NCBI RefSeq assembly: GCF_027789125.1
Contig: NZ_JAQFVF010000046.1
Span: forward strand, 1-61,680
Direction: 5' to 3'
DNA from: Paenibacillus aestuarii
GTDB taxonomy: Bacteria > Bacillota > Bacilli > Paenibacillales > NBRC-103111
Length of the DNA: 61,680 nucleotides
Program-made: the position numbers and the translations under genes
Notes under the pieces: model-generated
What the model was told of the DNA's origin: nothing
Seen by the model: only the letters and a program-made list of their open reading frames with translations
The model's database searches: none
Shown: piece after piece, positions 8,778-17,504 of the stretch
Layout: the number at the start of each line of letters is the position of its first letter
How positions within the stretch are numbered: the first letter of the stretch is position 1

Positions 8778-11426
8778 ATGGCAAGACGCAAAAAGAAGAC
8801 GACGAAGTCCGTCAAGTCCGTTAAGACGAACCTGCTCTTCGAGTTATACGGGATTGTCATCTTGATTTTTTCGGTCATCGCGCTAGCCCAGCAAGGCCAT
8901 GTTGGCAATTCGTTGACGTATTTGTTCCGCTTTTTCGTTGGAACCTGGTACGCGCTGATACCGTTAATTTTTATTTATGTGGCGTTGTATGCCATGATCA
9001 AGCGAGCGTGGCCTCCGCTGAAAACTTCGAAGAAAGCAGGAATCCTCCTGTTTATTCTGGGGCTGCTCATTAAGAATCATATTGATTTGTTCGCGCAGTT
9101 ATACCCGGACGGCGGATTTTCATCCGGCAAAGTCATTTCCTCGACGTGGGAAGCCATGTTAGCTGGGCTTCATCCTACGGAAGCCGGCAAGGCTGCACTG
9201 CAGCACGGAATCGGCGGGGGTATGATCGGTGCTGTGCTGTATGCGATCCTGTATTTTTTGTTCGATTATTTAGGGGCGAGACTGATTCAATACGCTTTGT
9301 TTGTCATCGGTTTCATCCTGGCCACAGGTCTATCTTATGTTGATATTGGGCATATGGTTCGTGGCCGTTTCCAAAATGTGGGCGACAATTTCAAAGAACG
9401 AATGAAAGAATGGCTGCAGGATCGGGAAACGCGTCAGCCGCAGCGTGCGGCGGTTGCAGCGGAAACCGGCGGCGCAGGGGGCTCAAGTGGTTCGGGAAGC
9501 GGCAACAACCGGATGAAGAAGCCGGCCTATGTGCCTGTCGACGATGAGTTTGATGAAGAGGTATTAAGGCCTGTGAAACGGGCGAAGAAGGCACCATTGT
9601 TCATGGAGCTGCTGCGTCCAGTGAAGGAAGGGCGGAAGAAGCCGGAAGTTGACAAGGATGATGAAGATGAGCAAAGCCCATCTGACGCTACGGAGAAGGT
9701 CGTCTACCAGGCTGAGCAAGCGGATCGGGACGAGGCGCCTGGTATCGCCATGGATCAGCGGGAAGATCAGCCAGTTACACCGATCATTCGCGACTTTCAA
9801 GAGCAAGTGTATCAGGAAGCGCAGCAAATGGGCCTTGGGGATGAGGGGCTGGTCCAACAAACCGTTCCGGCAGCCAAGGCCGCTGCTCAGACGGCACCTG
9901 CTAAGCTAGCCAGCTCGAAAGCGGAAGGAGCAGGAGAGACGGGGGATGATGGCGAGAACGTCTCAATGGAGTTCAAGCAGGATGCGCCTCAAGTTCAGCT
10001 GCGTCCCTACGAGCTGCCTGCATTAGATTTGTTGGCCAAGCCTGCTGTCGGCAAAGGCAGCGAGATGTCGGACTACAAAGCGAATGCCAGGAAGCTGGAG
10101 GCGACTCTCGAGAGCTTCGGCGTCCGCGCCAAAGTGTTGGAAGTTGTGCGCGGCCCAGCCGTGACACGCTATGAGATCCAACCTGACGTGGGGGTCAAAG
10201 TCAGCCGGATCGTCAGTTTGACGGATGACATCGCCTTGGCGCTCGCGGCCAAAGATATCCGGATGGAGGCACCGATTCCCGGCAAGTCAGCCATCGGTAT
10301 CGAAGTGCCGAACTTGGAAGTGTCGATCGTGACGATGCGCGAGGTCATGGAGACGAATGCCTTTAACGAAGCAAGCTCACGCTTGTCGGTCGTATTGGGG
10401 CGCGACATATCCGGCCAGCCGATCGTCGGCAATCTGGCGAGAATGCCGCATTTGCTCGTAGCGGGTGCGACAGGCTCAGGGAAGTCCGTCTGCATTAACG
10501 GAATCATTACGAGCATTTTGTACAAAGCCAAGCCGAATGAAGTAAAGTTCTTGATGATCGACCCGAAGATGGTCGAGCTGAACGTGTACAACGGCATCCC
10601 GCATTTGCTGGCGCCCGTTGTGACTGATCCGCGCCGGGCATCGCTGGCGCTTAAAAAAATCGTCGTCGAGATGGAAAAGCGCTACGAGCTGTTCTCTAAG
10701 AGCGGTACACGCAATATCGAAGGTTATAACGCGATGTTGACGGAAAGCGGCACAGCGCCGCCTCTGCCTTATTATGTTGTCATCGTCGATGAGTTGGCCG
10801 ACTTAATGATGGTCGCCGCCAATGATGTCGAGGATTCGATCTGCCGTCTGGCGCAGATGGCGCGTGCAGCAGGCATTCACTTGATCATTGCGACCCAGCG
10901 TCCGTCCGTGGACGTTATCACAGGGGTCATCAAAGCGAACATTCCTTCACGGATCGCGTTCGGGGTTTCCTCACAGGTCGATTCCCGTACGATCCTGGAC
11001 ATGGTTGGCGCCGAGAAGCTGCTAGGGCGGGGAGACATGCTCTACCTGCCGGTTGGCGCATCGAAGCCGGTTCGCGTGCAGGGCGCTTTTTTATCCGATC
11101 AGGAAGTCGAACACGTCGTGACCTTCTGCCGGACGCAGGAGCAGGCGAACTACCAGGAAGAGCTGGTGCCGCAGGTCGAGGAGCAGACGGAGGAGCAGGA
11201 AGAATTTGCGGACGAGCTGTATGATCAAGCGGTACAAATCGTTCTCGAAGCGAAACAAGCTTCGGTTTCCTTACTGCAGCGCCGCATGCGCGTAGGTTAT
11301 ACCCGTGCCGCCCGTTTGATTGATTCCATGGAAGCCAAAGGGGTTGTAGGCCCTTATGAAGGAAGCAAACCGCGGGAAGTATTGATGTCCGTGGAGCAGT
11401 ATCACCATAATCGAATCAGTTCCTAA
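8778..11426 (+). CDS. spoIIIE: DNA translocase FtsK/SpoIIIE
   Basis: Hexameric ATP-driven DNA pump at the division septum; in sporulation it moves the chromosome into the forespore. The 882-residue protein has four predicted N-terminal membrane spans (about residues 22-190), a long charged and Ala/Gln-rich linker (about 200-410), an alpha/beta motor with Walker A GATGSGKS near 563-570 and Walker [12 protein letters not shown], and a C-terminal winged-helix gamma domain that in this family reads polar sequences. ATG at 8778 follows GGGGGTGAC; an overlapping ATG at 8774 is out of frame. The position after tepA-ylzJ is as in B. subtilis. The protein is longer than B. subtilis SpoIIIE, mainly in the linker. 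Confidence 0.95.
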   Translation: MARRKKKTTKSVKSVKTNLLFELYGIVILIFSVIALAQQGHVGNSLTYLFRFFVGTWYALIPLIFIYVALYAMIKRAWPPLKTSKKAGILLFILGLLIKNHIDLFAQLYPDGGFSSGKVISSTWEAMLAGLHPTEAGKAALQHGIGGGMIGAVLYAILYFLFDYLGARLIQYALFVIGFILATGLSYVDIGHMVRGRFQNVGDNFKERMKEWLQDRETRQPQRAAVAAETGGAGGSSGSGSGNNRMKKPAYVPVDDEFDEEVLRPVKRAKKAPLFMELLRPVKEGRKKPEVDKDDEDEQSPSDATEKVVYQAEQADRDEAPGIAMDQREDQPVTPIIRDFQEQVYQEAQQMGLGDEGLVQQTVPAAKAAAQTAPAKLASSKAEGAGETGDDGENVSMEFKQDAPQVQLRPYELPALDLLAKPAVGKGSEMSDYKANARKLEATLESFGVRAKVLEVVRGPAVTRYEIQPDVGVKVSRIVSLTDDIALALAAKDIRMEAPIPGKSAIGIEVPNLEVSIVTMREVMETNAFNEASSRLSVVLGRDISGQPIVGNLARMPHLLVAGATGSGKSVCINGIITSILYKAKPNEVKFLMIDPKMVELNVYNGIPHLLAPVVTDPRRASLALKKIVVEMEKRYELFSKSGTRNIEGYNAMLTESGTAPPLPYYVVIVDELADLMMVAANDVEDSICRLAQMARAAGIHLIIATQRPSVDVITGVIKANIPSRIAFGVSSQVDSRTILDMVGAEKLLGRGDMLYLPVGASKPVRVQGAFLSDQEVEHVVTFCRTQEQANYQEELVPQVEEQTEEQEEFADELYDQAVQIVLEAKQASVSLLQRRMRVGYTRAARLIDSMEAKGVVGPYEGSKPREVLMSVEQYHHNRISS

Positions 11427-11438
11427 CGCGATTAAGAG

Positions 11439-11467
11439 AAGCACTCTCAGTATGAGAGTGCTTTTTT
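11439..11467 (+). terminator. Terminator after spoIIIE
   Basis: Perfect 11-bp stem (11439-11449/11453-11463), GTA loop, then a T run. Confidence 0.9.
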
Positions 11468-11693
11468 GTTGATATCAGCTTGGAAAATGGAAAATCAAGA
11501 CTGCATCCGCTCAAACACTAAACTCTCCGCATTTAGAGCCTTACCGCCACTTGGCATAACATGCTGTATAACGGTTAAGCCGACTTGCAGCAGATGCAAG
11601 GCTTAACACACGCGCTCCAGTCTGATATCTGCCGATAAAGTGCAGCCCGCCCCCTTTCGATCCCCCAGCAGTCTGATCTTGTCAACTTATTGC

Positions 11694-11752
11694 CGAAGGT
11701 AATGGAATTTTCATTATAGCTTGTGACCCGGTCCAGGTTATGAGAGTTTTTT
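11694..11752 (+). ncRNA. Candidate structured RNA motif, copy A
   Basis: Shares with 49395-49459 the order GAAGG, ATGGAATTTTCATTAT, GACCCGRTCC, GGTTRT, T run. Here AATG/CATT forms a small hairpin and ATAGCTT pairs with AGGTTAT around the GACCCG loop, followed by six Ts. The pairing is kept with base changes in copy B. It may be a small RNA, a leader or terminator, or a repeat; function unknown. Confidence 0.4.
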
Positions 11753-11756
11753 GTTG

Positions 11757-11787
11757 TGCATAATCATCGCCTTCCATTCTCATAATA
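11757..11787 (+). promoter_or_regulatory. Putative sigma-G promoter of sleB-like gene
   Basis: TGCATA at 11757-11762, 18-nt spacer, CATAATA at 11781-11787. This matches the forespore sigma-G consensus (TGMATA / CATAMTA). Cortex-lytic genes of the sleB type are sigma-G-controlled in B. subtilis. Confidence 0.65.
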
Positions 11788-11831
11788 AGCAAGAAAAGGC
11801 TGCTATTTGAAAAGAGAGGTTGAGTACGGGA

Positions 11832-12644
11832 ATGAACAAAAGACTAATCGTCATCACGTTTTGTATCGTTTTTGTATTAGTTGTAGCATTTCAGCTTAAA
11901 CAAAAGATGACTCCGTCAACAGAAGAAACGTTTAGTAAAAACGAGATCAGATATGGAGCAACAGGGACGGATGTTAATGAACTTCAAGGACGACTGAAAT
12001 TCATCGGCTTTTACGGAGGCAATATTGATGGGGATTTTGGTTACAAAACTTTGGTCGCTGTGAAACGTTTCCAAGGTGAATTCGGGATGACCGTTGACGG
12101 TATTGTCGGGCCGAAAACGAAACTGAAGCTGTGGGAGGCAACCAAAAACTGGAAGCCTACAGTGCCAATCTCAGGTGGCGGCACCAGCGGCACTAGCGGC
12201 GGTGGAACCACAACAGGTGGTGGAGGTGGCGGAGCGACAACAGGCGGAGAATCCTCGGCGAATCTGACCCCGTCGAACAACTTGGGCCTATCCGAGCAGG
12301 ATCTGAATTTGATGGCCAATGCCGTTAACGGCGAGGCGCGTGGCGAGCCTTACATAGGTCAAATAGCGGTGGCTGCGGTCATTCTCAACCGTGTGAAGAA
12401 TCCTAGCTTCCCGAATTCCGTATCCGGCGTGATCTTTCAGCCAGGTGCTTTTACCGCTGTAGCCGACGGCCAGATTTGGCTGACGCCTAACGAATCTACG
12501 AAGCGAGCTGTCAAGGATGCGCTGAACGGCATGGACCCTACCGGCGGCTGCATTTACTATTTTAACCCGGAAACGGCCACATCCAAATGGATCTGGAGCC
12601 GCCCGCAAGTGAAGCAGATCGGCAAGCATATTTTCTGTAAATAA
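11832..12644 (+). CDS. sleB: SleB-type spore cortex-lytic hydrolase
   Basis: Predicted spore-cortex hydrolase of the SleB family (lytic transglycosylase on muramic-lactam peptidoglycan) for germination. The 270 residues comprise an N-terminal hydrophobic signal/anchor (about 4-22), a peptidoglycan-binding domain (about 38-101; repeats of DVNELQ and VDGIVGPKT type), a Gly/Thr/Ser-rich linker (about 115-145) and a Hydrolase_2 domain (about 155-270) with the acidic NGEARGEP motif. ATG 11832 is preferred over the TTG at 11820, which abuts the GAGAGG site. It lies alone behind a sigma-G-type promoter. It could be a SleB paralogue, as genomes of this group can carry several. Confidence 0.85.
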   Translation: MNKRLIVITFCIVFVLVVAFQLKQKMTPSTEETFSKNEIRYGATGTDVNELQGRLKFIGFYGGNIDGDFGYKTLVAVKRFQGEFGMTVDGIVGPKTKLKLWEATKNWKPTVPISGGGTSGTSGGGTTTGGGGGGATTGGESSANLTPSNNLGLSEQDLNLMANAVNGEARGEPYIGQIAVAAVILNRVKNPSFPNSVSGVIFQPGAFTAVADGQIWLTPNESTKRAVKDALNGMDPTGGCIYYFNPETATSKWIWSRPQVKQIGKHIFCK

Positions 12645-12679
12645 TAGCAGTGAGGACAAGGAGAAGGAGCCAGCTTTGG

Positions 12680-12709
12680 TTGCTTCTCTTGTTCGTATAG
12701 GAATATAAT
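12680..12709 (+). promoter_or_regulatory. Sigma-A promoter for the ymfFHI operon
   Basis: TTGCTT at 12680-12685, 18-nt spacer, TATAAT at 12704-12709, about 40 nt upstream of the ymfF start. Confidence 0.55.
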
Positions 12710-12747
12710 GGATACATATCTTGGAATCAGGAAGGGAGACACGACCT

Positions 12748-14028
12748 TTGAAGCAGATACACTTTGAGCGGAGCACGTTGAATCATATACGCCTTCACGT
12801 GCTGCCAACAGATCAATTTAAGACATTTGCCATATCGGTGTACATAGGCCGTCCCTTAGCGGAACAAACCGTTACAAGCACGGCGCTGACGCCTTTTGTA
12901 TTGCGAAGGGGCACTGAGCTCAGGCCGGAAACAAAGCAATTTCGCGAGTACCTGGACGATCTGTATGGTGCCGGCTTTGGCTTCGATATTTACAAACGCG
13001 GTGATTATCAGATTGTGCAGATGCGCATGGATATCATCAATGATCGTTTCGTCTCTTCTAATGAATCCCTTTTGAAGAAGGGGCTGGAATTCGTTGGGGA
13101 AACGCTCACACGCCCAGCCATGGAGAACGGCCATTTCCGTGATAAATATGTCGATTCCGAAAAGCAGACGCTGCAGAAGCGCCTCGAAGCTGTCATTAAC
13201 GACAAAGTGCGTTATGCGGCTGAGCGCTGTATCGAAGAGATGTGCAGCGACGAGCCCTATCGCCTGCATGCGCTTGGCAAGATCGAAGAGCTTGAAGGGC
13301 TTAGTTCGCAGTCTTTGTACAACGATTATCAAGCTTGGCTGCAAACCGCGCCGCTTGATATTTATGTGGTCGGCAATACGACGCTTGAAGAGGTAGAAGC
13401 CATCGTCAAAGAGGCGTTCAAGATCGACCGCAGTCAAGATGCGGTTTATGAGACCTCGAAGACACATGCCGTGCAGCGTGAGGTTAAAACAGTCGTTGAA
13501 CGCCTTGATGTCAATCAAGGCAAATTGAATATGGGTCTGCGGACCAACGTCAGTTACCGGGATGAGCAGTATCCGGTCGCCCTGATGTATAACGGCGTGC
13601 TTGGCGGTTATGCACATTCAAAGCTGTTCATCAACGTTCGGGAGAAAGCGAGCCTGGCCTACTATGCCTCTTCGCGGTTTGACGGGCATAAGGGAATTCT
13701 GACCATCCAATCGGGCATTGAGATGCAAAATTATGAGAAGGCCGTCGACATCATCAAGCAGCAGCTGCAAGCGATGGAGCAAGGGCAAATCAGCGAGACC
13801 GAAATGAACCAGACGCGGGCGATGATCTCCAATCAGCTTCGTGAGCTGCAGGATTCGGCATTTGAATTGATCTCATTTGATTTTAATGCGATTTTATCCG
13901 GAAAAGAGCGCACCGTCTCTGGCCTCATCGAAGCCGTGAATCAGGTGGACGCAAAGACAATCGCGGAAGCTGCGAAGCGGGTTCAGCTGGATACGATTTA
14001 CTTTTTGCGGGATCAGAAAGGGGAGTAG
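12748..14028 (+). CDS. ymfF: M16-like protein YmfF, EF-P modification associated
   Basis: Insulinase-fold protein; its B. subtilis counterpart is linked to 5-aminopentanol modification of elongation factor P. The 426 residues show the M16 two-lobe layout, but the zinc motif HxxEH is absent (FVLRRGT stands at the expected position), so it is probably a non-catalytic partner of YmfH. Start TTG at 12748 follows GGGAG by nine bases; the longer reading from TTG 12721 lacks a ribosome binding site. YmfH starts 3 nt after the stop, so the pair is likely co-translated. Confidence 0.85.
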   Translation: MKQIHFERSTLNHIRLHVLPTDQFKTFAISVYIGRPLAEQTVTSTALTPFVLRRGTELRPETKQFREYLDDLYGAGFGFDIYKRGDYQIVQMRMDIINDRFVSSNESLLKKGLEFVGETLTRPAMENGHFRDKYVDSEKQTLQKRLEAVINDKVRYAAERCIEEMCSDEPYRLHALGKIEELEGLSSQSLYNDYQAWLQTAPLDIYVVGNTTLEEVEAIVKEAFKIDRSQDAVYETSKTHAVQREVKTVVERLDVNQGKLNMGLRTNVSYRDEQYPVALMYNGVLGGYAHSKLFINVREKASLAYYASSRFDGHKGILTIQSGIEMQNYEKAVDIIKQQLQAMEQGQISETEMNQTRAMISNQLRELQDSAFELISFDFNAILSGKERTVSGLIEAVNQVDAKTIAEAAKRVQLDTIYFLRDQKGE

Positions 14029-14031
14029 ACC

Positions 14032-15321
14032 ATGAAGGTAATACCTTATCCACATCTCAATGAAACGCTCTATCACGAGCAGCTTGACAATGGGTTACAT
14101 GTGTTTGTACTTCCCAAAGAAGGCTTTCAAAAGACGTATGCGACCTTTACAACGAAATATGGGTCGGTTGACAATCATTTTCAAGTTGAAGGGAAAGAGG
14201 AAGTGCGTGTACCTGACGGGATTGCGCATTTTCTGGAGCATAAAATGTTCGAAGAGCCGGAAGGCGACATCTTCGCCAGCTTTGCTTCGCAAGGTGCATC
14301 GGCGAATGCGTTCACTAGCTTCGACCGTACGGCTTATTTGTTTTCCTCGACGGATCACATTTTGACAAACCTCAAAACGTTGATTAACTTTGTGCAAAAC
14401 CCTTATTTTACGGATGAAAACGTTGAAAAGGAAAAGGGCATTATCGGTCAGGAAATCAAAATGTACCAGGATCACCCAGATTGGAGAAGCTATTACGGGC
14501 TTATCGAGTCGTTGTATGCGAAGCATCCGATCCATATCGATATTGCCGGAACAGTGGAATCCATCGCGCAGATTACGAAAGAAACTCTATATGAGTGCTA
14601 CCATACGTTCTATCATCCGAGCAATATGAGCTTATTTGTCGTAGGCGGCGTGAATGCCGAGGAAGTGGTGGCCTTTGTTAAAGAGAACCAGGCAGCCAAA
14701 AGCTTCCCTGCACAAGGGCAGATCCATCGGTTTGCTGTAGAGGAGCCGCTGGAAGTCCGTGAGGCGCGCCGCATAACGAACCTTCCTGTCTCCATGCCGA
14801 AATGCTTGTTCGGACTGAAAGAGCCGGCGCCTGGCGTCAGCGGCAAAGACCTGCTCGTCCGAGAAGTTACGACGAAGCTGATGCTCGATATTTTGTTCAG
14901 CTCCAGCTCTGATATTTATCAAGCGCTTTATGATGAGCAGCTGATTACCGATAACTTTGGCCATGATTATAACTGCAGCGAAGATTATGCCTTTTCGATT
15001 CTGGGCGGAGATACGAAGGATCCGGATCAGCTCGTGGCGCGAATCAAAGAAGAGGTGGAAAAGCGCCGAGAGCCCGGCCTTGACGCCGTTACGTTCGAAC
15101 GCAGTCGGAAGAAGAAAATCGGCAATTTCCTGCGCATGATGAACTCTCCGGAAGCTATTGCCAACGAGTTTACGAAATACCGCTTCAAAAGCATCGATTT
15201 GTTCGATATTTTGCCTGTCTATGAGAGCTTGACACTTGAAGACGTCAATAAGCGCTTCTGCGAGCATTTCGATTGGAGCCGTCTGGCTGTCTCGATCGTG
15301 CAAAGCAGGGGGCAATCGTGA
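14032..15321 (+). CDS. ymfH: M16 zinc peptidase YmfH, EF-P modification associated
   Basis: Processing-peptidase-like metalloprotease of 429 residues. It has the inverted zinc motif HFLEH at residues 66-70 and the downstream acidic segment EKEKGIIGQEI expected to supply the third ligand. Together with inactive-looking YmfF it gives the usual active/inactive M16 pair. Its stop overlaps the GTG start of ymfI by four bases. In B. subtilis the ymfF-ymfH-ymfI genes are connected with EF-P modification and swarming; the peptidase substrate is not known to me. Confidence 0.88.
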   Translation: MKVIPYPHLNETLYHEQLDNGLHVFVLPKEGFQKTYATFTTKYGSVDNHFQVEGKEEVRVPDGIAHFLEHKMFEEPEGDIFASFASQGASANAFTSFDRTAYLFSSTDHILTNLKTLINFVQNPYFTDENVEKEKGIIGQEIKMYQDHPDWRSYYGLIESLYAKHPIHIDIAGTVESIAQITKETLYECYHTFYHPSNMSLFVVGGVNAEEVVAFVKENQAAKSFPAQGQIHRFAVEEPLEVREARRITNLPVSMPKCLFGLKEPAPGVSGKDLLVREVTTKLMLDILFSSSSDIYQALYDEQLITDNFGHDYNCSEDYAFSILGGDTKDPDQLVARIKEEVEKRREPGLDAVTFERSRKKKIGNFLRMMNSPEAIANEFTKYRFKSIDLFDILPVYESLTLEDVNKRFCEHFDWSRLAVSIVQSRGQS

Positions 15322-16073
15322 ATCCTGCCAGGCCCTTTACTGAGCAAACCGTTCTCATCACCGGTGCCAGCAGGGGCATCGGCGCGGCGATCGCGGAGCG
15401 CTTTGCGACGGTGGGCATGAACGTCGTGATTCATTACCGCGAGTCGCATGAGGCGGCGAATGAAGTCGCCCGCAGGTGCATGAAGCATGGCGCCAAGGTG
15501 TTGACGGTTTCCGCCGACATCCGCTCCCGCGAGCAGATCGGCAAGATGAAGGAGAAGCTGGAGCATAAAGGCATGATTCCTGATATCGTCGTGAATAACG
15601 CCGGGATAGCCCATTATGGCCTGCTTTCCGACATCAGCGAGGAAGATTGGGATTTGATCATGGATATCAATCTCAAAGGCGCATTTCTGTGCACGCAAGC
15701 CTTTATGCCGCACATGATCAGTCAAAAATACGGACGCATCATCAATGTATCCTCCATCTGGGGGATCTCCGGTGCGTCCTGCGAAGTTGTTTATTCCACA
15801 GCCAAGGGCGGAATGAACGCTTTTACCAAAGCTCTGGCGAAGGAGCTGGCTCCCTCCGGTGTGACCGTCAATGCGGTTGCACCGGGAGCCGTACATACAG
15901 AGATGATGGCGGGCTTTCAGGAGGAAGAGAAAGCGGCAATCGAGAGCGAAATTCCTGCGGGACGTTTCGCGCTGCCGGATGAAATCGCTTCGCTCGTTTA
16001 TTTCCTGGCGCTGCCGGAATCCGGTTACATCACCGGTCAGATTATAAGTCCGAACGGCGGTTGGTTGACGTAG
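15318..16073 (+). CDS. ymfI: EF-P 5-aminopentanone reductase (SDR)
   Basis: Short-chain dehydrogenase/reductase whose B. subtilis counterpart YmfI reduces the 5-aminopentanone on EF-P Lys32 to 5-aminopentanol. The 251-residue protein has the cofactor motif TGASRGIG (residues 14-21), the NNAG motif and the catalytic YSTAK near residue 157. GTG 15318 overlaps the ymfH stop and follows AGGGGG; an upstream in-frame ATG (15273) lies inside ymfH and was rejected. The family call rests on the ymfF-ymfH context; by sequence alone it also resembles FabG. Confidence 0.85.
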   Translation: MNPARPFTEQTVLITGASRGIGAAIAERFATVGMNVVIHYRESHEAANEVARRCMKHGAKVLTVSADIRSREQIGKMKEKLEHKGMIPDIVVNNAGIAHYGLLSDISEEDWDLIMDINLKGAFLCTQAFMPHMISQKYGRIINVSSIWGISGASCEVVYSTAKGGMNAFTKALAKELAPSGVTVNAVAPGAVHTEMMAGFQEEEKAAIESEIPAGRFALPDEIASLVYFLALPESGYITGQIISPNGGWLT

Positions 16074-16179
16074 GTTCAACTTTCGTTTAGAACGCCCCCC
16101 GCGAATAATTCTTTGAGGTGAAGAGAATATTATTTTACGTAATGTCCATTTCTCAGAACTCAAAGGAGGATTTTCTAAC

Positions 16180-16428
16180 ATGTCGGTACTTGAAACATTT
16201 GATAAGTGGAAAGGCTTTTTGTCGGAGCGCGTGGATCAAGCGCAAAACACCGGGATGAACAACGCTACGATCAACAATCTCGCTTATCATGTCGGTGACT
16301 ATCTGTCCACCCAGGTAGATCCCAAAAATTCTCAGGAGCGGGTGCTCAAAGAGCTTTGGGATGTGGGAAATGAGGAAGAGCAGCGTGCGCTCGCTGGTCT
16401 TATGGTAAAATTAGTGGACAAAGGCTAA
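16180..16428 (+). CDS. ymfJ: DUF3243 protein YmfJ
   Basis: Small protein of 82 residues, mostly helical, matching YmfJ (DUF3243) by sequence character (FDKWKGFLSERVDQA) and by place after ymfI. Its role is unknown. The ATG follows AAAGGAGG. About 100 nt separate it from ymfI, and an intrinsic terminator follows, so it may have its own promoter. Confidence 0.85.
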   Translation: MSVLETFDKWKGFLSERVDQAQNTGMNNATINNLAYHVGDYLSTQVDPKNSQERVLKELWDVGNEEEQRALAGLMVKLVDKG

Positions 16429-16462
16429 TAACCGTTTTACAATTCAATAAGGCAGTTCACTT

Positions 16463-16486
16463 AAGCCTCCTTCGTGGAGGCTTTTG
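16463..16486 (+). terminator. Terminator after ymfJ
   Basis: Perfect 8-bp stem AAGCCTCC/GGAGGCTT (16463-16470/16476-16483) with a TTCGT loop and a short T tract. Confidence 0.8.
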
Positions 16487-16543
16487 TCTGCTTGACAACT
16501 AAAGAACCTCACTTCTTTAGGATAGAAAGGAACCGTAAACTTC

Positions 16544-17398
16544 ATGAGAAAGCAGCGTTTTGTAATTGGTTTACTCTTCTTATCATTGATGGTAACCGGC
16601 TGTGGAAACCGAGGCATTCCAGCGATTAAGCAGGAGCTTATGGACAAAAAAATGTCAGTATTAATGCTGACAAGCGCCAGCTTAAGCGACCCGGCGGAAC
16701 AGACTGTCAGCCAAACCTTGTTGCAGTGGCGGGACTCCAACCAGATCGCTTTTGATTGGGTCAAAGATTTGCAGACCATGGATGATTCGGTTGCTGCAAA
16801 GTTGAAATCGAAGCCTTATGACTACATATACGTAATCGGCAATGAACTGCTGCCTGCTGCAAACCCGCTAATCAGCCAGAACCTGACCACAGGCAAGTGG
16901 ACGCTGATGCAAAACCAGCTGGATCCCAGCGCAAGCGGTGCGGGCGGTGCAGTGGCAAAGGCGGCGGTGTTCCAAATCGACCCGGCGAAGATCGATACGT
17001 TGAAAAACCAATGGGTCAGCGGTGTCTTAGCAACGAATACATCAGTCGAATGGGTGACGCGCGCAGACCGTCCGATTCCGTCGGCGTGGGCGCCTTCGGA
17101 GGAAGCCGACCATATCGTGCTGCTTGACAATAACCAGCAATGGTTTCAGCAGCTGTCACTCCAGACGAAGCAGCATGCTTCAAGCTGGATCATCTTCAAT
17201 GCGGCCACAGATGCCGCCCATATTCAAAAAGCGAAAACGCTTGGCGTATCCGTTATGGACCTAAGCGATGCCTTGTCGGCGGATCTCGATTGGACGGCTA
17301 TTATGAATAATCGATTGAACGGCATGCTCCGGCACACCTGGCAGAGCGGCGCGACAACATATAGCGATCAAGAGTTGAAAGAGCTGAAATTGAAATAA
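16544..17398 (+). CDS. Lipoprotein of unknown function
   Basis: The 284 residues start with a lipoprotein signal: positive MRKQR, a hydrophobic core, and the lipobox VTGC with the modified cysteine near residue 20. The mature part alternates predicted strands and helices (for example YDYIYVIGN and DHIVLLDN), suggestive of a periplasmic-binding-like Rossmann fold such as the BMP family, but I cannot assign a family. It stands alone between the ymfJ terminator and the ymfK promoter. It should be anchored on the outer face of the membrane. Confidence 0.75.
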   Translation: MRKQRFVIGLLFLSLMVTGCGNRGIPAIKQELMDKKMSVLMLTSASLSDPAEQTVSQTLLQWRDSNQIAFDWVKDLQTMDDSVAAKLKSKPYDYIYVIGNELLPAANPLISQNLTTGKWTLMQNQLDPSASGAGGAVAKAAVFQIDPAKIDTLKNQWVSGVLATNTSVEWVTRADRPIPSAWAPSEEADHIVLLDNNQQWFQQLSLQTKQHASSWIIFNAATDAAHIQKAKTLGVSVMDLSDALSADLDWTAIMNNRLNGMLRHTWQSGATTYSDQELKELKLK

Positions 17399-17417
17399 TT
17401 TTTGTATCCCTTATAAT
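17390..17417 (+). promoter_or_regulatory. Sigma-A promoter for ymfK
   Basis: TTGAAA at 17390-17395 (inside the end of the lipoprotein gene), 16-nt spacer, TATAAT at 17412-17417. The transcript would begin about 80 nt before ymfK and carry the palindrome at 17462-17479. Confidence 0.55.
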
Positions 17418-17461
17418 GGTATAGAAGGATTGTGCCGAAATTTGTAGAAATATTTCACGCT

Positions 17462-17479
17462 TGGCTATCTAGATAGCCA
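17462..17479. repeat. 18-bp perfect palindrome before ymfK
   Basis: TGGCTATCTAGATAGCCA is its own reverse complement over all 18 bases. It lies between the promoter and the GAGGTGG ribosome binding site of ymfK. It could be an operator or an RNA hairpin affecting ymfK translation. Confidence 0.8.
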
Positions 17480-17504
17480 TGGAAACGACGATGAGGTGGA
17501 AAGA

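Larger units (their letters stand above)
11468..11831. other. Gene-free gap with a hairpin and a repeated structured motif
   Basis: No credible ORF. It contains a bulged hairpin (11574-11588 pairing with 11596-11607), two copies of AGTCTGAT (near 11619 and 11670), and at 11694-11752 a motif shared with 49395-49459. The sigma-G-type promoter of the sleB-like gene ends the gap. Confidence 0.6.

Noticed and set aside
15219..16181. 320-residue minus-strand ORF opposite ymfI
   Set aside because: Antisense to ymfH and ymfI, which have complete family motifs.
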